Assembly (NCBI RefSeq): GCF_002102265.1
Contig: NZ_LQPG01000017.1
Location: 124,001-188,000 of the forward strand
DNA: 64,000 bases
Source: Mycolicibacter longobardus
GTDB lineage: Bacteria > Actinomycetota > Actinomycetes > Mycobacteriales > Mycobacteriaceae
Direction of reading: 5' to 3'
The notes beneath the pieces were generated by a model, which worked only from the letters and a program-made list of their open reading frames with translations, had not been told where the DNA came from and made no database searches. Below are positions 37,274 to 45,556 of the stretch, piece by piece (the stretch's first letter is position 1; each line of letters begins with the position of its first letter). Both the position numbers and the translations under genes were made by a program.

Positions 37274-38515
37274 GTGGCCGGTTTCGCGCTGACCGACGCC
37301 ACCCGCATCGCCGATATCACCGCACTGCGCGGCCGCTTCGGTGATCGAACGGCGGCACTGGTCGAGACCGTTCTGCTGCGCCGGCGTGCGGCGGCCAAGC
37401 TGGCCGAACTGCCCGGGACCTCGCAGTGGCTGTTCACCGACGAGGCGCTGCAGCAGGCCAGCGCCGCACCGGTGGCGCGGCACCGGGCGCGCCGGATCGC
37501 AGCGGCCGCGCCGGACGCCGTAGTGCATGACGTGACCTGCTCGGTCGGCACCGAGCTGGCGGTGCTGTCCGAGGTGACCGATCGGGTGCTGGGCAGCGAC
37601 CTGGACCCGGTGCGGTTGGCGATGGCGCGCCACAACCTCGGCTGTTCAGCGAGGCTCGACGGAGGAGAGGCGAAGCTGGGACCGCCGCATGGACTCGGCG
37701 GTTCAGCGAGGCTCGACGGAGGAGAGGCGAAGCTGGGACCGCCGCATGGACTCGGCGGGGTGACCGTGGTGCGGGCCGACGCGCTGGCGCCGGTCAGTCG
37801 TGACACGGTGGTGCTGGCCGACCCGGGCCGGCGCGGCGGGGGGCGGCGACGCTTCGACCCGGCCGACTACCAGCCCGCGCTGGACCGGCTGTTGGACGTC
37901 TACGCAGGCCGCGACATCGTCGTAAAGGCCGCCCCCGGAATCGATTTCGAGAAGGTTGGCGAGCTGGGTTTTCAGGGCGAGATCGAGGTCACCTCGTGGC
38001 GCGCCTCGGTGCGGGAAGCCTGCCTGTGGTCACCCGGTCTGGCCGAGTCCGGGGTGCGCCGCCGGGCCACGATCCTGGACCGTGACGAGCAGATCACCGA
38101 CGCCGACCCGGATGACTGCGACGTACGTCCGGCCGGCCGCTGGATCGTCGATCCCGACGGTGCGGTGGTGCGGGCCGGCCTGGTCCGCCAGTACGGCACC
38201 CGGCACGGCCTGTGGCAGCTCGATCCCGACATCGCCTACCTGTCCGGCGACGAACTGCCGGACGGGGTACGCGGATTCGAGGTGCTCGAGTCGCTGGCCT
38301 ACAGCGAGAAACGCCTTCGTCAGGCACTCGCGGCACACGACTGCGGCGCCCTGGAAATCCTGGTCCGCGGTGTCCGCGATGTGCAGGCCGACCCCGATGG
38401 TCTGCGCCGCCGGCTGCGGCTGCGCGGGGGAGCGGCGCTGTCGGTCGTGATCACCCGGATCGGGACCGGGGGTGCGGCGCGGGCGATTGCGTTCGTCTGC
38501 CATCCGTCCCGGTAG
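37274..38515 (+). CDS. THUMP-like SAM methyltransferase (Rv3037c-like) with internal tandem repeat
   Basis: A 413-residue methyltransferase-like protein, orthologous in position to Rv3037c of the methylglucose lipopolysaccharide cluster. Motif I region is HDVTCSVGTELAVLSE, then LGSDLDPVRLAMARHNLG. Inside this domain sits a 2 x 19-residue perfect repeat (SARLDGGEAKLGPPHGLGG). The C-terminal part has the THUMP-like VRQYGTRHGLWQLDPDIAYL segment. GTG 37274 is the first usual start, yet in-frame codons back to 37190 encode FTAGDVGYLSSAAGTAGLAE, which looks like a conserved N-terminus. Translation may begin at CTG 37196, overlapping the previous stop. Confidence 0.85.
   Translation: MAGFALTDATRIADITALRGRFGDRTAALVETVLLRRRAAAKLAELPGTSQWLFTDEALQQASAAPVARHRARRIAAAAPDAVVHDVTCSVGTELAVLSEVTDRVLGSDLDPVRLAMARHNLGCSARLDGGEAKLGPPHGLGGSARLDGGEAKLGPPHGLGGVTVVRADALAPVSRDTVVLADPGRRGGGRRRFDPADYQPALDRLLDVYAGRDIVVKAAPGIDFEKVGELGFQGEIEVTSWRASVREACLWSPGLAESGVRRRATILDRDEQITDADPDDCDVRPAGRWIVDPDGAVVRAGLVRQYGTRHGLWQLDPDIAYLSGDELPDGVRGFEVLESLAYSEKRLRQALAAHDCGALEILVRGVRDVQADPDGLRRRLRLRGGAALSVVITRIGTGGAARAIAFVCHPSR
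37644..37757 (+). repeat. perfect 57-bp tandem duplication inside a coding gene
   Basis: Copies 37644-37700 and 37701-37757 are identical. The unit is 57 bp, a multiple of three, so the frame is kept and 19 residues are added per copy. It interrupts the Rossmann region of the Rv3037c-like methyltransferase. A VNTR-like locus is likely. Confidence 0.9.
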
Positions 38516-38602
38516 GCGGCCCGGTAGGCTGTCGGCCAAGGCTGTTCCCGGGGCCATTCCTGCTTGCTGCGGCAAGGCGAGACAAAGCGAGACGAACCGA
38601 CA

Positions 38603-39304
38603 ATGCGCATTCTGGTTGCCGCCCTGCTGGCGGGTGGGGCAGTGGGCAGCTGGCTGGGTGTGGCCGGTCTGTCCCCGGCGCTTGCGGCCTCGCCCTGTGC
38701 CGAACTGGGCGGGACGATGGAGTCCGGGCTGTGTCACGTCCACTCCTCGACCGCCAACTACACCCTGGACATGAAGTTCCCGGTCGACTACCCCGACCAG
38801 CAGACACTGACCGACTACCTGGTGCAGAACCGCGACGGATTCTTGACCGTGGCCAAGTCGCCCGGCGGGTCGCGGGGCACCCCCTACGAAATGGATGCCA
38901 CCTTCGAGCAGCACCGTTCCGGACAGGCGCCCAAGGGAACCCAGAGCGTGGTGCTCAAGATCTTCCAGGACCTCGGTGGCCCGCAGCCCTCTACCTGGTA
39001 CCAGTCCTTCAACTACGATCTGGCGACCCGCAAGCCGATCACCTTCGAGACCCTGTTCGCGCCGAACAGCAAGCCGCTGGAGGCGATCTTCCCGGTGGTG
39101 CAGCGCGACTTGGAGCGCCAGACCGGAGTACCGGCGATCCTGATCTCATCGGGTTCGGGAATGGACCCGATGCACTACCAGAACTTCGCCATCACCAACG
39201 ACGAGGTGATCTTCTACTTCGCGCCCGGCGAGTTGCTGCCGATGAGCGCCGGCGCCACTTCGGTGAAGGTGCCGCGCACCGCGATCCCGCAACTGGCCGT
39301 CTGA
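38603..39304 (+). CDS. secreted TB22.2-like protein (RsiV/DUF3298 type)
   Basis: A 233-residue exported protein corresponding to Rv3036c (TB22.2). A signal peptide ends at LAA|SPC near residue 31. The mature domain has the DUF3298-like beta-rich segments DMKFPVDYPDQQTLTDYL, TFETLFAPNSKPLEAIFP and the C-terminal FAITNDEVIFYFAPGELLP. The M. tuberculosis protein is secreted and has been described as a cell-wall-associated esterase, but no classical GxSxG is visible, so this activity is uncertain for the present protein. ATG 38603; convergent with the PQQ-repeat lipoprotein. Confidence 0.9.
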   Translation: MRILVAALLAGGAVGSWLGVAGLSPALAASPCAELGGTMESGLCHVHSSTANYTLDMKFPVDYPDQQTLTDYLVQNRDGFLTVAKSPGGSRGTPYEMDATFEQHRSGQAPKGTQSVVLKIFQDLGGPQPSTWYQSFNYDLATRKPITFETLFAPNSKPLEAIFPVVQRDLERQTGVPAILISSGSGMDPMHYQNFAITNDEVIFYFAPGELLPMSAGATSVKVPRTAIPQLAV

Positions 39305-39325
39305 GCAAGCTCGGGCGGGCGGCCA

Positions 39326-40624
39326 TCAGGCCGGGGCGAAGCTGAACACCTGCCCGGCGCTGGTGGCGACCACCACCCGCCGGTCGTGGCCCACCGAGAC
39401 CCCGACCGGGAACCCGCGTGATTCGGGCAGCGGATAGCTGTTGACGGTGTGGCCGTCGGCCGGGTCGAACACCAGCAGCGACAAACCGGCCGGGCCGACG
39501 CTGGTACCGGCGACAACGGTGTAGCCGACCTTGCCGGCCAGACTCGACGACGACAGGGGAGCGACGTCCTCGCGGCGCCACACCTGCTCGGCGTAGTCAC
39601 CGCGGTCGGTGAACGCGACCAGTTCGGTGTCCGGACCGCCGCCGGAGACGATCAACCCGTCGGGGGTCAACGCCGGCGGCGTGTGGGCCAGGAACTTCAG
39701 CGGCACCGACCATTTCGCCTTCCCATCGGTGGCGTCGATCGCCCACAGCCGTTGGTCGCGTCCGTTGACGTAGACGGTGGCGCCGTCGGCGGACAGCACC
39801 GGGCTGGCCAGCACCCCGGCCGAGACCGCGTCGCTGGTCCACTCGTGGGTGAGCAACGGGGTGCCACCCGGGTGGTACTTGAGGCCGACCAGTCCGGCCT
39901 CCTTGGCGCCCGGCTCCCACAGGCTCACCACCACGGTGTTGCTCGCCGGTGAGAACGCGGGTGCGGCGGCCACCGGGCAGTCCGGCCGGGCAGTGGCGCA
40001 GTCGGACAATCCGCGCCGGTAGTCGGTCGGGTCGACGCCGTCCACCAGGTCCAGCGGGGTGCCCACGACGGTGCCGCGGTGCGAGTCGAAAACCAGCACC
40101 TGGCCCAAATGCGTCACCACCAGCAGCAGGCCGTCACCGATGATCCGCGGCGTCGACGGCATCCCGATCACCGGTGCGCGCCAACGGATCCACTGGGTGG
40201 GCGGAAACGACAGCATGGCACCCGGTTGGCCGACGTAGACGTTGTCGAAGCCGTCCATGAGCGCCCCGAAGAACCCGCCGCCCTGATGCAGCCGGGTGCA
40301 CCAGCGCTGCCGTCCGCGGTCGGCGTTCTCCCACTCCATCAAGGAGCAGCCGGCCTCGGTCTGGGCGTTGAGCACCATCCAGCCGTGAATGCCCAGCGCG
40401 GGGCCGGCCCCCAGCTCGCCCTTGACCGAGCGGATCCAGTCCAGCTGCAGGTCGGTCGCGCCCGCGGTGGCGGTGTGGCTGCTGTTGGCGGCGTCGGCGT
40501 ATTGGGCGGGCCAGCCCGGCGCGGGGGCGGCGTCCACCCACGAATCGGTGTTGGCGCAGGCGCTCAGCAACCCCGCGGCCACCACCACCGCGAGTCCGGC
40601 CAGGGCACCACGTCGCCGCAACAC
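39326..40624 (-). CDS. beta-propeller lipoprotein (Rv3035-like)
   Basis: A 432-residue predicted lipoprotein. The signal peptide has the lipobox LLSAC (C23), followed by a PQQ-like/WD-type propeller: repeats such as GDGLLLVVTHLGQVLVFD, GATVYVNGRDQRLWAID, DGLIVSGGGPDTELVAF. It lies in the methylglucose lipopolysaccharide neighbourhood like Rv3035, but its role is unknown; surface protein scaffold or sugar sensing are guesses. GTG 40624 is chosen because the lipobox then lies at the normal distance; longer in-frame starts up to 40828 would run into the divergent transferase gene. Confidence 0.87.
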   Translation of the reverse strand: MLRRRGALAGLAVVVAAGLLSACANTDSWVDAAPAPGWPAQYADAANSSHTATAGATDLQLDWIRSVKGELGAGPALGIHGWMVLNAQTEAGCSLMEWENADRGRQRWCTRLHQGGGFFGALMDGFDNVYVGQPGAMLSFPPTQWIRWRAPVIGMPSTPRIIGDGLLLVVTHLGQVLVFDSHRGTVVGTPLDLVDGVDPTDYRRGLSDCATARPDCPVAAAPAFSPASNTVVVSLWEPGAKEAGLVGLKYHPGGTPLLTHEWTSDAVSAGVLASPVLSADGATVYVNGRDQRLWAIDATDGKAKWSVPLKFLAHTPPALTPDGLIVSGGGPDTELVAFTDRGDYAEQVWRREDVAPLSSSSLAGKVGYTVVAGTSVGPAGLSLLVFDPADGHTVNSYPLPESRGFPVGVSVGHDRRVVVATSAGQVFSFAPA

Positions 40625-40715
40625 AGTGGCAATCCCCAATCCTCGGCCGGGTGTGTGAACGAGTCCAGGTGAGGGTAGCGCGTGGCGGGAATCCGCTCGC
40701 GTAGGCTTTCCGGCC

Positions 40716-41456
40716 ATGACGACCATGTGGGGTGCTCCGATCCACAAACGCTGGCGGGGTTCGCGACTGCGTGATCCGCGCCAGGCCCGCTTCCTCACGC
40801 TGGCCTCACTGCGCTGGGTGCTGGCCAATCGGGCCTACACGCCGTGGTATCTGGTGCGCTACTGGCGGCTGCTGAAGTTCAAGCTGGCCAACCCGCACAT
40901 CATCACCCGCGGCATGGTCTTCCTGGGCAAGGGCGTGGAGATCCAGGCCACCCCGGAGATGTCGTACATGGAGATCGGCCGCTGGGTGCACATCGGCGAC
41001 AAGAACACCATCCGGGCGCACGAGGGGTCGCTGCGATTCGGGGACAAGGTGGTGCTGGGTCGTGACAACGTCATCAACACCTACCTCGACATCGAGCTCG
41101 GGGATTCGGTGCTGATGGCCGACTGGTGCTACGTCTGCGACTTCGACCACAAGATGGACGACATCAACGTGCCGATCAAGGACCAGGGCATCATCAAGAG
41201 CCCGGTGCGGATCGGGCCGGACACCTGGATCGCGGCCAAGGTCACCATCCTGCGCGACACCAGCATCGGCCGCGGCTGCGTACTGGGCGCCCACGCGGTG
41301 GTCAAAGGCGTCATCCCGGACTACTCGATCGCGGTGGGCGCGCCGGCCAAGGTGGTCAAGAACCGCAAACTGGCCTGGGAGACCTCAGCCGCCGAGCGGG
41401 CCGAGCTGGCCGCCGCACTGGCCGACATCGAGCGCAAGAAGGCCGCGCAGCACTGA
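40716..41456 (+). CDS. left-handed beta-helix acyltransferase (Rv3034c-like)
   Basis: A 246-residue hexapeptide-repeat transferase. The repeats run from about residue 75 to 205 (IQATPEMSYMEIGRWVHIGD, LGDSVLMADWCYVCD, VRIGPDTWIAAKVTILRDTS, IGRGCVLGAHAVVKG), ending with the typical GAPAKVVK. It is orthologous in position to Rv3034c, the putative acyltransferase of the methylglucose lipopolysaccharide cluster, where short-chain acyl groups are added to the sugar chain. H157 (FDHK) is a candidate catalytic base. ATG 40716. Directly after it, foreign-looking genes interrupt the cluster. Confidence 0.9.
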   Translation: MTTMWGAPIHKRWRGSRLRDPRQARFLTLASLRWVLANRAYTPWYLVRYWRLLKFKLANPHIITRGMVFLGKGVEIQATPEMSYMEIGRWVHIGDKNTIRAHEGSLRFGDKVVLGRDNVINTYLDIELGDSVLMADWCYVCDFDHKMDDINVPIKDQGIIKSPVRIGPDTWIAAKVTILRDTSIGRGCVLGAHAVVKGVIPDYSIAVGAPAKVVKNRKLAWETSAAERAELAAALADIERKKAAQH

Positions 41457-41470
41457 CGCCGAGCAGTTCT

Positions 41471-41508
41471 TTGACAAATTTTGGCATTGCTCATTAGCCT
41501 TGCTCAAT
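41471..41508 (+). promoter_or_regulatory. parDE promoter with direct-repeat operator
   Basis: A consensus -35 TTGACA (41471-41476) and -10 TAGCCT (41495-41500), 18 bp apart, put the start of transcription at about the ATG (41507), a leaderless message. Two direct repeats TTGCTCATT (41487-41495) and TTGCTCAAT (41500-41508) flank and overlap the -10 and the start codon, fitting autorepression by the ParD antitoxin. Confidence 0.65.
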
Positions 41509-41746
41509 GGGCACCATGAACATCTCGCTACCTGATTCGCTGAAGGAGTTCGTGGAGCGGCAGGTTGCCCAATGCGGTTATGGCACCAGTAGTGAGTACG
41601 TCCGCGAGTTGATCCGTAAGGATCAAGACCGCGCGGCGCTGCGAAGCCTGATCCTTGAGGGTGCCGCGTCCGCGCCGACTGAACCCGCTGACGACGCCTA
41701 CTTCGATCGGCTGCGTACCCGCATCCGCCAACAGCGCACCGGATGA
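41507..41746 (+). CDS. parD: ParD family type II antitoxin
   Basis: A 79-residue antitoxin. The N-terminal ribbon-helix-helix (MNISLPDSLKEFVERQV) is followed by GYGTSSEYVRELIRKDQ, the ParD signature. The C-terminal part (PADDAYFDRLRTRIRQQR) is expected to wrap the toxin. It overlaps the toxin gene by 4 bp (ATGA), a typical module layout. It probably represses its own promoter through the TTGCTCAWT repeats. Inserted right after the Rv3034c-like gene at the left edge of the catabolic island. Confidence 0.93.
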   Translation: MGTMNISLPDSLKEFVERQVAQCGYGTSSEYVRELIRKDQDRAALRSLILEGAASAPTEPADDAYFDRLRTRIRQQRTG

Positions 41747-42072
41747 CGATCAAGCCGGTTATCCCGCGTGAGCGAGCCGTCCATGATGTCGAGCAGGCAG
41801 TCGACCACTACCTCAACGAGGGCGCGGCGCAAGCCGCGTCAGGGCTGGTCGATTCCCTGCAGGCGGCATATCGCCTGATCGGACGGCACCCTGGTATCGG
41901 TTCTCCTCGCTACGGCTACGAACTCGATATTCCGGGCTTGCGCGGAAAGACACTGGAACACTTCCCGTTTACTGTCCTGTACCTCGAGCGCCGTGACCAC
42001 GTCGATGTTCTGCGCGTCCTGCATCAGCGTCGTGACATTCCGGAAGCGCTGCGCGATCTCGATCTGGATTAG
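41743..42072 (+). CDS. parE: ParE/RelE family type II toxin
   Basis: A 109-residue toxin of the RelE/ParE superfamily, recognised by the AAYRLIGRHPGIGSPRYGYE segment, LRGKTLEHFPFTVLYLERRD and the end VLRVLHQRRDIP. ParE-type toxins act on DNA gyrase, RelE-type on mRNA; the ParD partner favours the former. ATG at 41743 overlaps parD. Its TAG overlaps the stop of the convergent LLM gene. Confidence 0.92.
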   Translation: MTIKPVIPRERAVHDVEQAVDHYLNEGAAQAASGLVDSLQAAYRLIGRHPGIGSPRYGYELDIPGLRGKTLEHFPFTVLYLERRDHVDVLRVLHQRRDIPEALRDLDLD

Positions 42073-43052
42073 CTGACTCTCCGCACCGCCGGCAGCACCT
42101 GCTCGACCAGCAGCCGCAGGCTCGCCCAGCCCTCCTCCAGCGGCAGCCCGCCGATCAGCGGGTGCAGGGTCACTCCGGTCCGGCCGGCGCGGCACTGCGC
42201 GACGAGCTCGTCGGGGGTGAGCACCTCCACCTTGGCGGCCGTGCGCAGCTCGGCGACCGTGGCGGCCGGACTCTCGTTGGGGCGCGGCACCTCCGGCACC
42301 GCCCAGGAGCTGTACTCGGTGGTCTCGTGCAGAAAATGGTCACCGCACCGGGCCCAGGCCGCCTCCGGGTCGGTGGTCAGATGTGTGACGGTGTTGCCGT
42401 TCTCGGGGCAGAACACAAACCCCTGGTTGCCGGTGCGGGCCAGCTCTTCCCGGTACACCGCTTCGATCTCGGGCATCGGCATCGGCGGCGAGAACGGCAA
42501 TCCGAACCGGGCCGCCCGGCGGGCCGCCGCGGCGCTCATCCCGCCGATGAAGAACACCGGATGCGGCTTGGAATACGGCTTGGGCGTGACGTCGACCAGC
42601 CGGCCGTGGTACTCGAACGCCTCCTCACCCCACGATTTGAGCAGCACGTCGAGGCATTCGTCCATCAACCGTCCCCGCCGCCGGAAATCCTTACCGACAG
42701 CGTGGTATTCCTCTGGGCGGTAACCGATTCCGGCGACGAAGCTCACTCGCCCGCCGGACAGGTGATCGAGGACCGCGATGTCCTCGGCGAGGCGCACCGG
42801 GTCGTAGAGCGGCACCAGCAACGCATTGATACTGATGCGGATATCGGTGGTGCATCCCGCGACGGCGGCGGCCATCAGCAGCGGCGCCGGCAACCATCCG
42901 GTGGCCGCGAGATGATGTTCTTCGCACCCGACTGCGGTGACTCCGTGGGCGTCGGCGTAGGACGCCATCTCCAGCGCCGCCCGGTAGCGGTCGGCATTTC
43001 CGGCGCCGGGGACGTTGGTCATGTTCAGGCGCAGGGCGCTCAGTAGTGGCAT
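42069..43052 (-). CDS. LLM class flavin-dependent oxidoreductase
   Basis: A 327-residue TIM-barrel protein of the bacterial luciferase superfamily, using FMN or, commonly in mycobacteria, F420. Family segments are YADAHGVTAVGCEEHHLAATGWLP, VRLAEDIAVLDHLSGGRVSFVAGIGYRPEEY and the PHPVFFIGGMSAAAARRA loop. It is divergent from the aldehyde dehydrogenase, sharing a promoter region with a perfect 14-bp palindrome. It is part of the catabolic island and may oxidise or oxygenate an island substrate; the exact reaction is unknown. Confidence 0.9.
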   Translation of the reverse strand: MPLLSALRLNMTNVPGAGNADRYRAALEMASYADAHGVTAVGCEEHHLAATGWLPAPLLMAAAVAGCTTDIRISINALLVPLYDPVRLAEDIAVLDHLSGGRVSFVAGIGYRPEEYHAVGKDFRRRGRLMDECLDVLLKSWGEEAFEYHGRLVDVTPKPYSKPHPVFFIGGMSAAAARRAARFGLPFSPPMPMPEIEAVYREELARTGNQGFVFCPENGNTVTHLTTDPEAAWARCGDHFLHETTEYSSWAVPEVPRPNESPAATVAELRTAAKVEVLTPDELVAQCRAGRTGVTLHPLIGGLPLEEGWASLRLLVEQVLPAVRRVS

Positions 43053-43099
43053 GGGACTGACCGGTCACCTCCTCGGCGTCACCGTAGCGCATAAAAATG

Positions 43100-43113
43100 A
43101 TCAATCGATTGAT
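43100..43113. promoter_or_regulatory. 14-bp palindrome in LLM/aldehyde dehydrogenase promoter
   Basis: ATCAATCGATTGAT is perfectly palindromic and followed by TA, giving TTGATTA at 43109-43115. It lies between the divergent LLM and aldehyde dehydrogenase genes. Related motifs precede the haloalkane dehalogenase and the monooxygenase. Confidence 0.6.
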
Positions 43114-43145
43114 TACGCCGCTGCCTCGCCGTTAGCCTGGGGACC

Positions 43146-44615
43146 GTGACCGGCCAGCCGACCCAGCTGCTGATCGACGGCGCGCTGGTCCCCGGTGGTG
43201 CGGGCGCCTTTCCCACCATCAACCCGGCCACTGAAGAGCCGATCGGAGAGGCCGCCGACGCCGACGCGGCCGACCTCGACCGCGCCATCGCGGCGGCCCG
43301 CACGGCGTTCGACTCCTCGGACTGGTGCCGCGACACCGAGTTGCGGGTGCACTGCCTGCGCCAACTGCGCGACGCACTCAACGACGAGATCGAGACGCTA
43401 CGTGAGATCACCATCGCCGAGGTCGGGGCGCCGCGGTCGCTGACCTACCGCGGCCAGCTCCAGACCCCGGTGGACGATCTGGAGTTCCCGGCGGCCACCG
43501 CGGATAACTACCCGTGGCGGGTGGATCTGGGCGTGGCCGCCCCCATGGGCATAACCACCGCACGCACCATCGTGCGGGAGCCGCTCGGCGTGGTCGGCGC
43601 GATCACGCCGTGGAACTTCCCGCATCAGGTCACCCTCGCCAAGCTCGGCCCGGCACTGGCGGCGGGCAACACCGTCGTGCTCAAACCGGCGCCCGACACC
43701 CCTTGGTGCGCAGCCGAAGTCGGCCGGATCATCGCCGAGAAGACCGACTTTCCGGCCGGGGTGGTCAACATCGTCACCGCATCCGATCACCGGATCGGCG
43801 CCCGGCTCGCCGAGGACGCCCGGGTTGATGCGGTGTCCTTCACCGGCTCGACCGTGACCGGTCGCTCGGTGATGACCGCCGCCGCGCAGACCATCAAGAA
43901 GGTCTTCCTCGAACTCGGCGGCAAATCGGCGTTCATCGTGCTCGACGACGCCGACCTGGACGCCGCGTGTACCGCTGCCGCATCGACGGTGTCGATGCAC
44001 GCCGGGCAGGGCTGCGCGCTGACCACCCGCCTGCTGGTGCCGCGCGAACGCCACCGCGAGGCTCTCGACGCGGTGGCCACCGCGATGTCGCGGGTCCCGG
44101 TGGGCGACCCCAGTGATCCGAAAACCCTATGTGGGCCGTTGATTTCAGCACGCCAGCGCGATCGCGTGCAGTCCTATCTGGAGCTGGCGATCGCCGAAGG
44201 CGGAACGTTTCACTGCGGAGGCGGCCGGCCCGCCGGCCTGGACCGGGGCTTCTTCATCGAGCCCACGGTGATCGCCGGGCTGACCAACGACGCCCGGGTG
44301 GCCCGCGAGGAGATCTTCGGTCCGGTGCTGGTGGTGCTGGCCCACGACGGCGCGGCCGACGCGGCGCGGATCGCCAACGACTCGCCGTATGGGCTGTCCG
44401 CCACCGTGTTCGGCAGCGATGACCGTGCCGCTCGCGTCGCCTCCCGGCTGCGGGTAGGGACCGTCAATGTCAACGGCGGCATGTGGTACTCCGCCGACGT
44501 ACCGTTCGGGGGCTACAAGCAGTCCGGAGTCGGCCGGGAGATGGGCCTGGCGGGTTTCGAGGAATATCTGGAGACCAAGGTGGTGGCCACCGCGGTCCGG
44601 GAGAGGGAGCGTTGA
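43146..44615 (+). CDS. aldehyde dehydrogenase family protein
   Basis: A 489-residue NAD(P)+-dependent aldehyde dehydrogenase oxidising aldehydes to acids. Catalytic Cys is C290 (GQGCAL) and the general-base Glu is E256 (ELGGKS); the cofactor motif SFTGSTVTGRSVM and GAITPWNFPHQ are intact. GTG start at 43146. Its TGA overlaps the ATG of the esterase gene by one base, so both are translated together. Likely to act on the aldehyde from the alcohol dehydrogenase or BVMO/esterase branch of the island. Chain-length preference is not readable. Confidence 0.95.
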   Translation: MTGQPTQLLIDGALVPGGAGAFPTINPATEEPIGEAADADAADLDRAIAAARTAFDSSDWCRDTELRVHCLRQLRDALNDEIETLREITIAEVGAPRSLTYRGQLQTPVDDLEFPAATADNYPWRVDLGVAAPMGITTARTIVREPLGVVGAITPWNFPHQVTLAKLGPALAAGNTVVLKPAPDTPWCAAEVGRIIAEKTDFPAGVVNIVTASDHRIGARLAEDARVDAVSFTGSTVTGRSVMTAAAQTIKKVFLELGGKSAFIVLDDADLDAACTAAASTVSMHAGQGCALTTRLLVPRERHREALDAVATAMSRVPVGDPSDPKTLCGPLISARQRDRVQSYLELAIAEGGTFHCGGGRPAGLDRGFFIEPTVIAGLTNDARVAREEIFGPVLVVLAHDGAADAARIANDSPYGLSATVFGSDDRAARVASRLRVGTVNVNGGMWYSADVPFGGYKQSGVGREMGLAGFEEYLETKVVATAVRERER

Positions 44616-45556
44616 TGGCCGGACCGCCCGACCCCCAGGTGCTGGCGGCGTTGCTGGCGCTGCGCGACGACGACGCGCCGCCCCCGCCGGCGGTCGGCGA
44701 CGTCGCCACCCGCCGGAGCAACGCGGGGCACATGTTCAAGCGGGTGCTGGCGTCCCGGCCACCCGTCCCCGGCGTTGAGACGACAGAGTTCTCGCTGAAT
44801 CACGACGGCAGCACGATCGGCTTGCGCTGGTACCGGCGGGCGGGCACGGACCAGCCCGGCAGTGCGGTGCTGTATCTACACGGCGGCGGAATGATCTTCG
44901 ACTGGGCGCACCTCGGTGCGTTGTACGACGCGGCGGTGCGCGGCTACGTCGCCGCGTCGGGGGTGCCGATGCTGGTCGTGGATTACCGGGTCGCCCCGGA
45001 ATTCCCGCATCCCATTCCGCTGCAGGACTGCTACGCCGCACTGCGCTGGCTCCGCGAACACGCCGACGAGCTCGGCGTCGACGCGTCCCGGCTGGCGGTG
45101 ATGGGCGACAGCGCCGGCGGGGGACTGGCGGCCGGGGTGGGTCTGCTGGCCCGGGACCGAGGCGGGCCGGGGATCGCGGCGCAGCTGTTGATCTACCCGA
45201 TGCTCGACGACCGAACCTGTGCTGACGGCGCGGTTCCCCCGTTGCTCACCTGGAGCTACGACGACAACGCCACCGGCTGGGGAGCGCTGCTGGGCGGCGG
45301 TGCCCCCGACGGCTACGCCGCGCCGGCCCGAGCCGACGACCTGACCGGCCTGCCGCCGACCTACATCGACGTCGGCGGGTTGGACATCTTCGCCGAAGAG
45401 GACGTCGCCTTTGCGCACCGGCTGCTCGCCGCGGCAGTCCCCGTGGAGCTGCACGTGTACCCCGGCTGCCCGCATGCGTTCGACCTGCTGGCACCGGATG
45501 CCGATGTGTCGCAACGGGTTATCGCCCACCGGGTGAGGTATCTGACGTCGTTGTAG
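44615..45556 (+). CDS. HSL-family alpha/beta hydrolase (esterase)
   Basis: A 313-residue esterase of the hormone-sensitive lipase family. The oxyanion motif is HGGG (89-92), nucleophile S166 in GDSAGG, with D257 (GLDIFAEE) and H287 (CPHAFDLL) completing the triad. There is no signal peptide, so it acts in the cytosol. Together with the Baeyer-Villiger monooxygenase it could cleave the ester or lactone formed from a ketone. It is translated from an ATG overlapping the aldehyde dehydrogenase stop. The 3' end overlaps the convergent HxlR gene by 38 bp. Confidence 0.93.
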   Translation: MAGPPDPQVLAALLALRDDDAPPPPAVGDVATRRSNAGHMFKRVLASRPPVPGVETTEFSLNHDGSTIGLRWYRRAGTDQPGSAVLYLHGGGMIFDWAHLGALYDAAVRGYVAASGVPMLVVDYRVAPEFPHPIPLQDCYAALRWLREHADELGVDASRLAVMGDSAGGGLAAGVGLLARDRGGPGIAAQLLIYPMLDDRTCADGAVPPLLTWSYDDNATGWGALLGGGAPDGYAAPARADDLTGLPPTYIDVGGLDIFAEEDVAFAHRLLAAAVPVELHVYPGCPHAFDLLAPDADVSQRVIAHRVRYLTSL

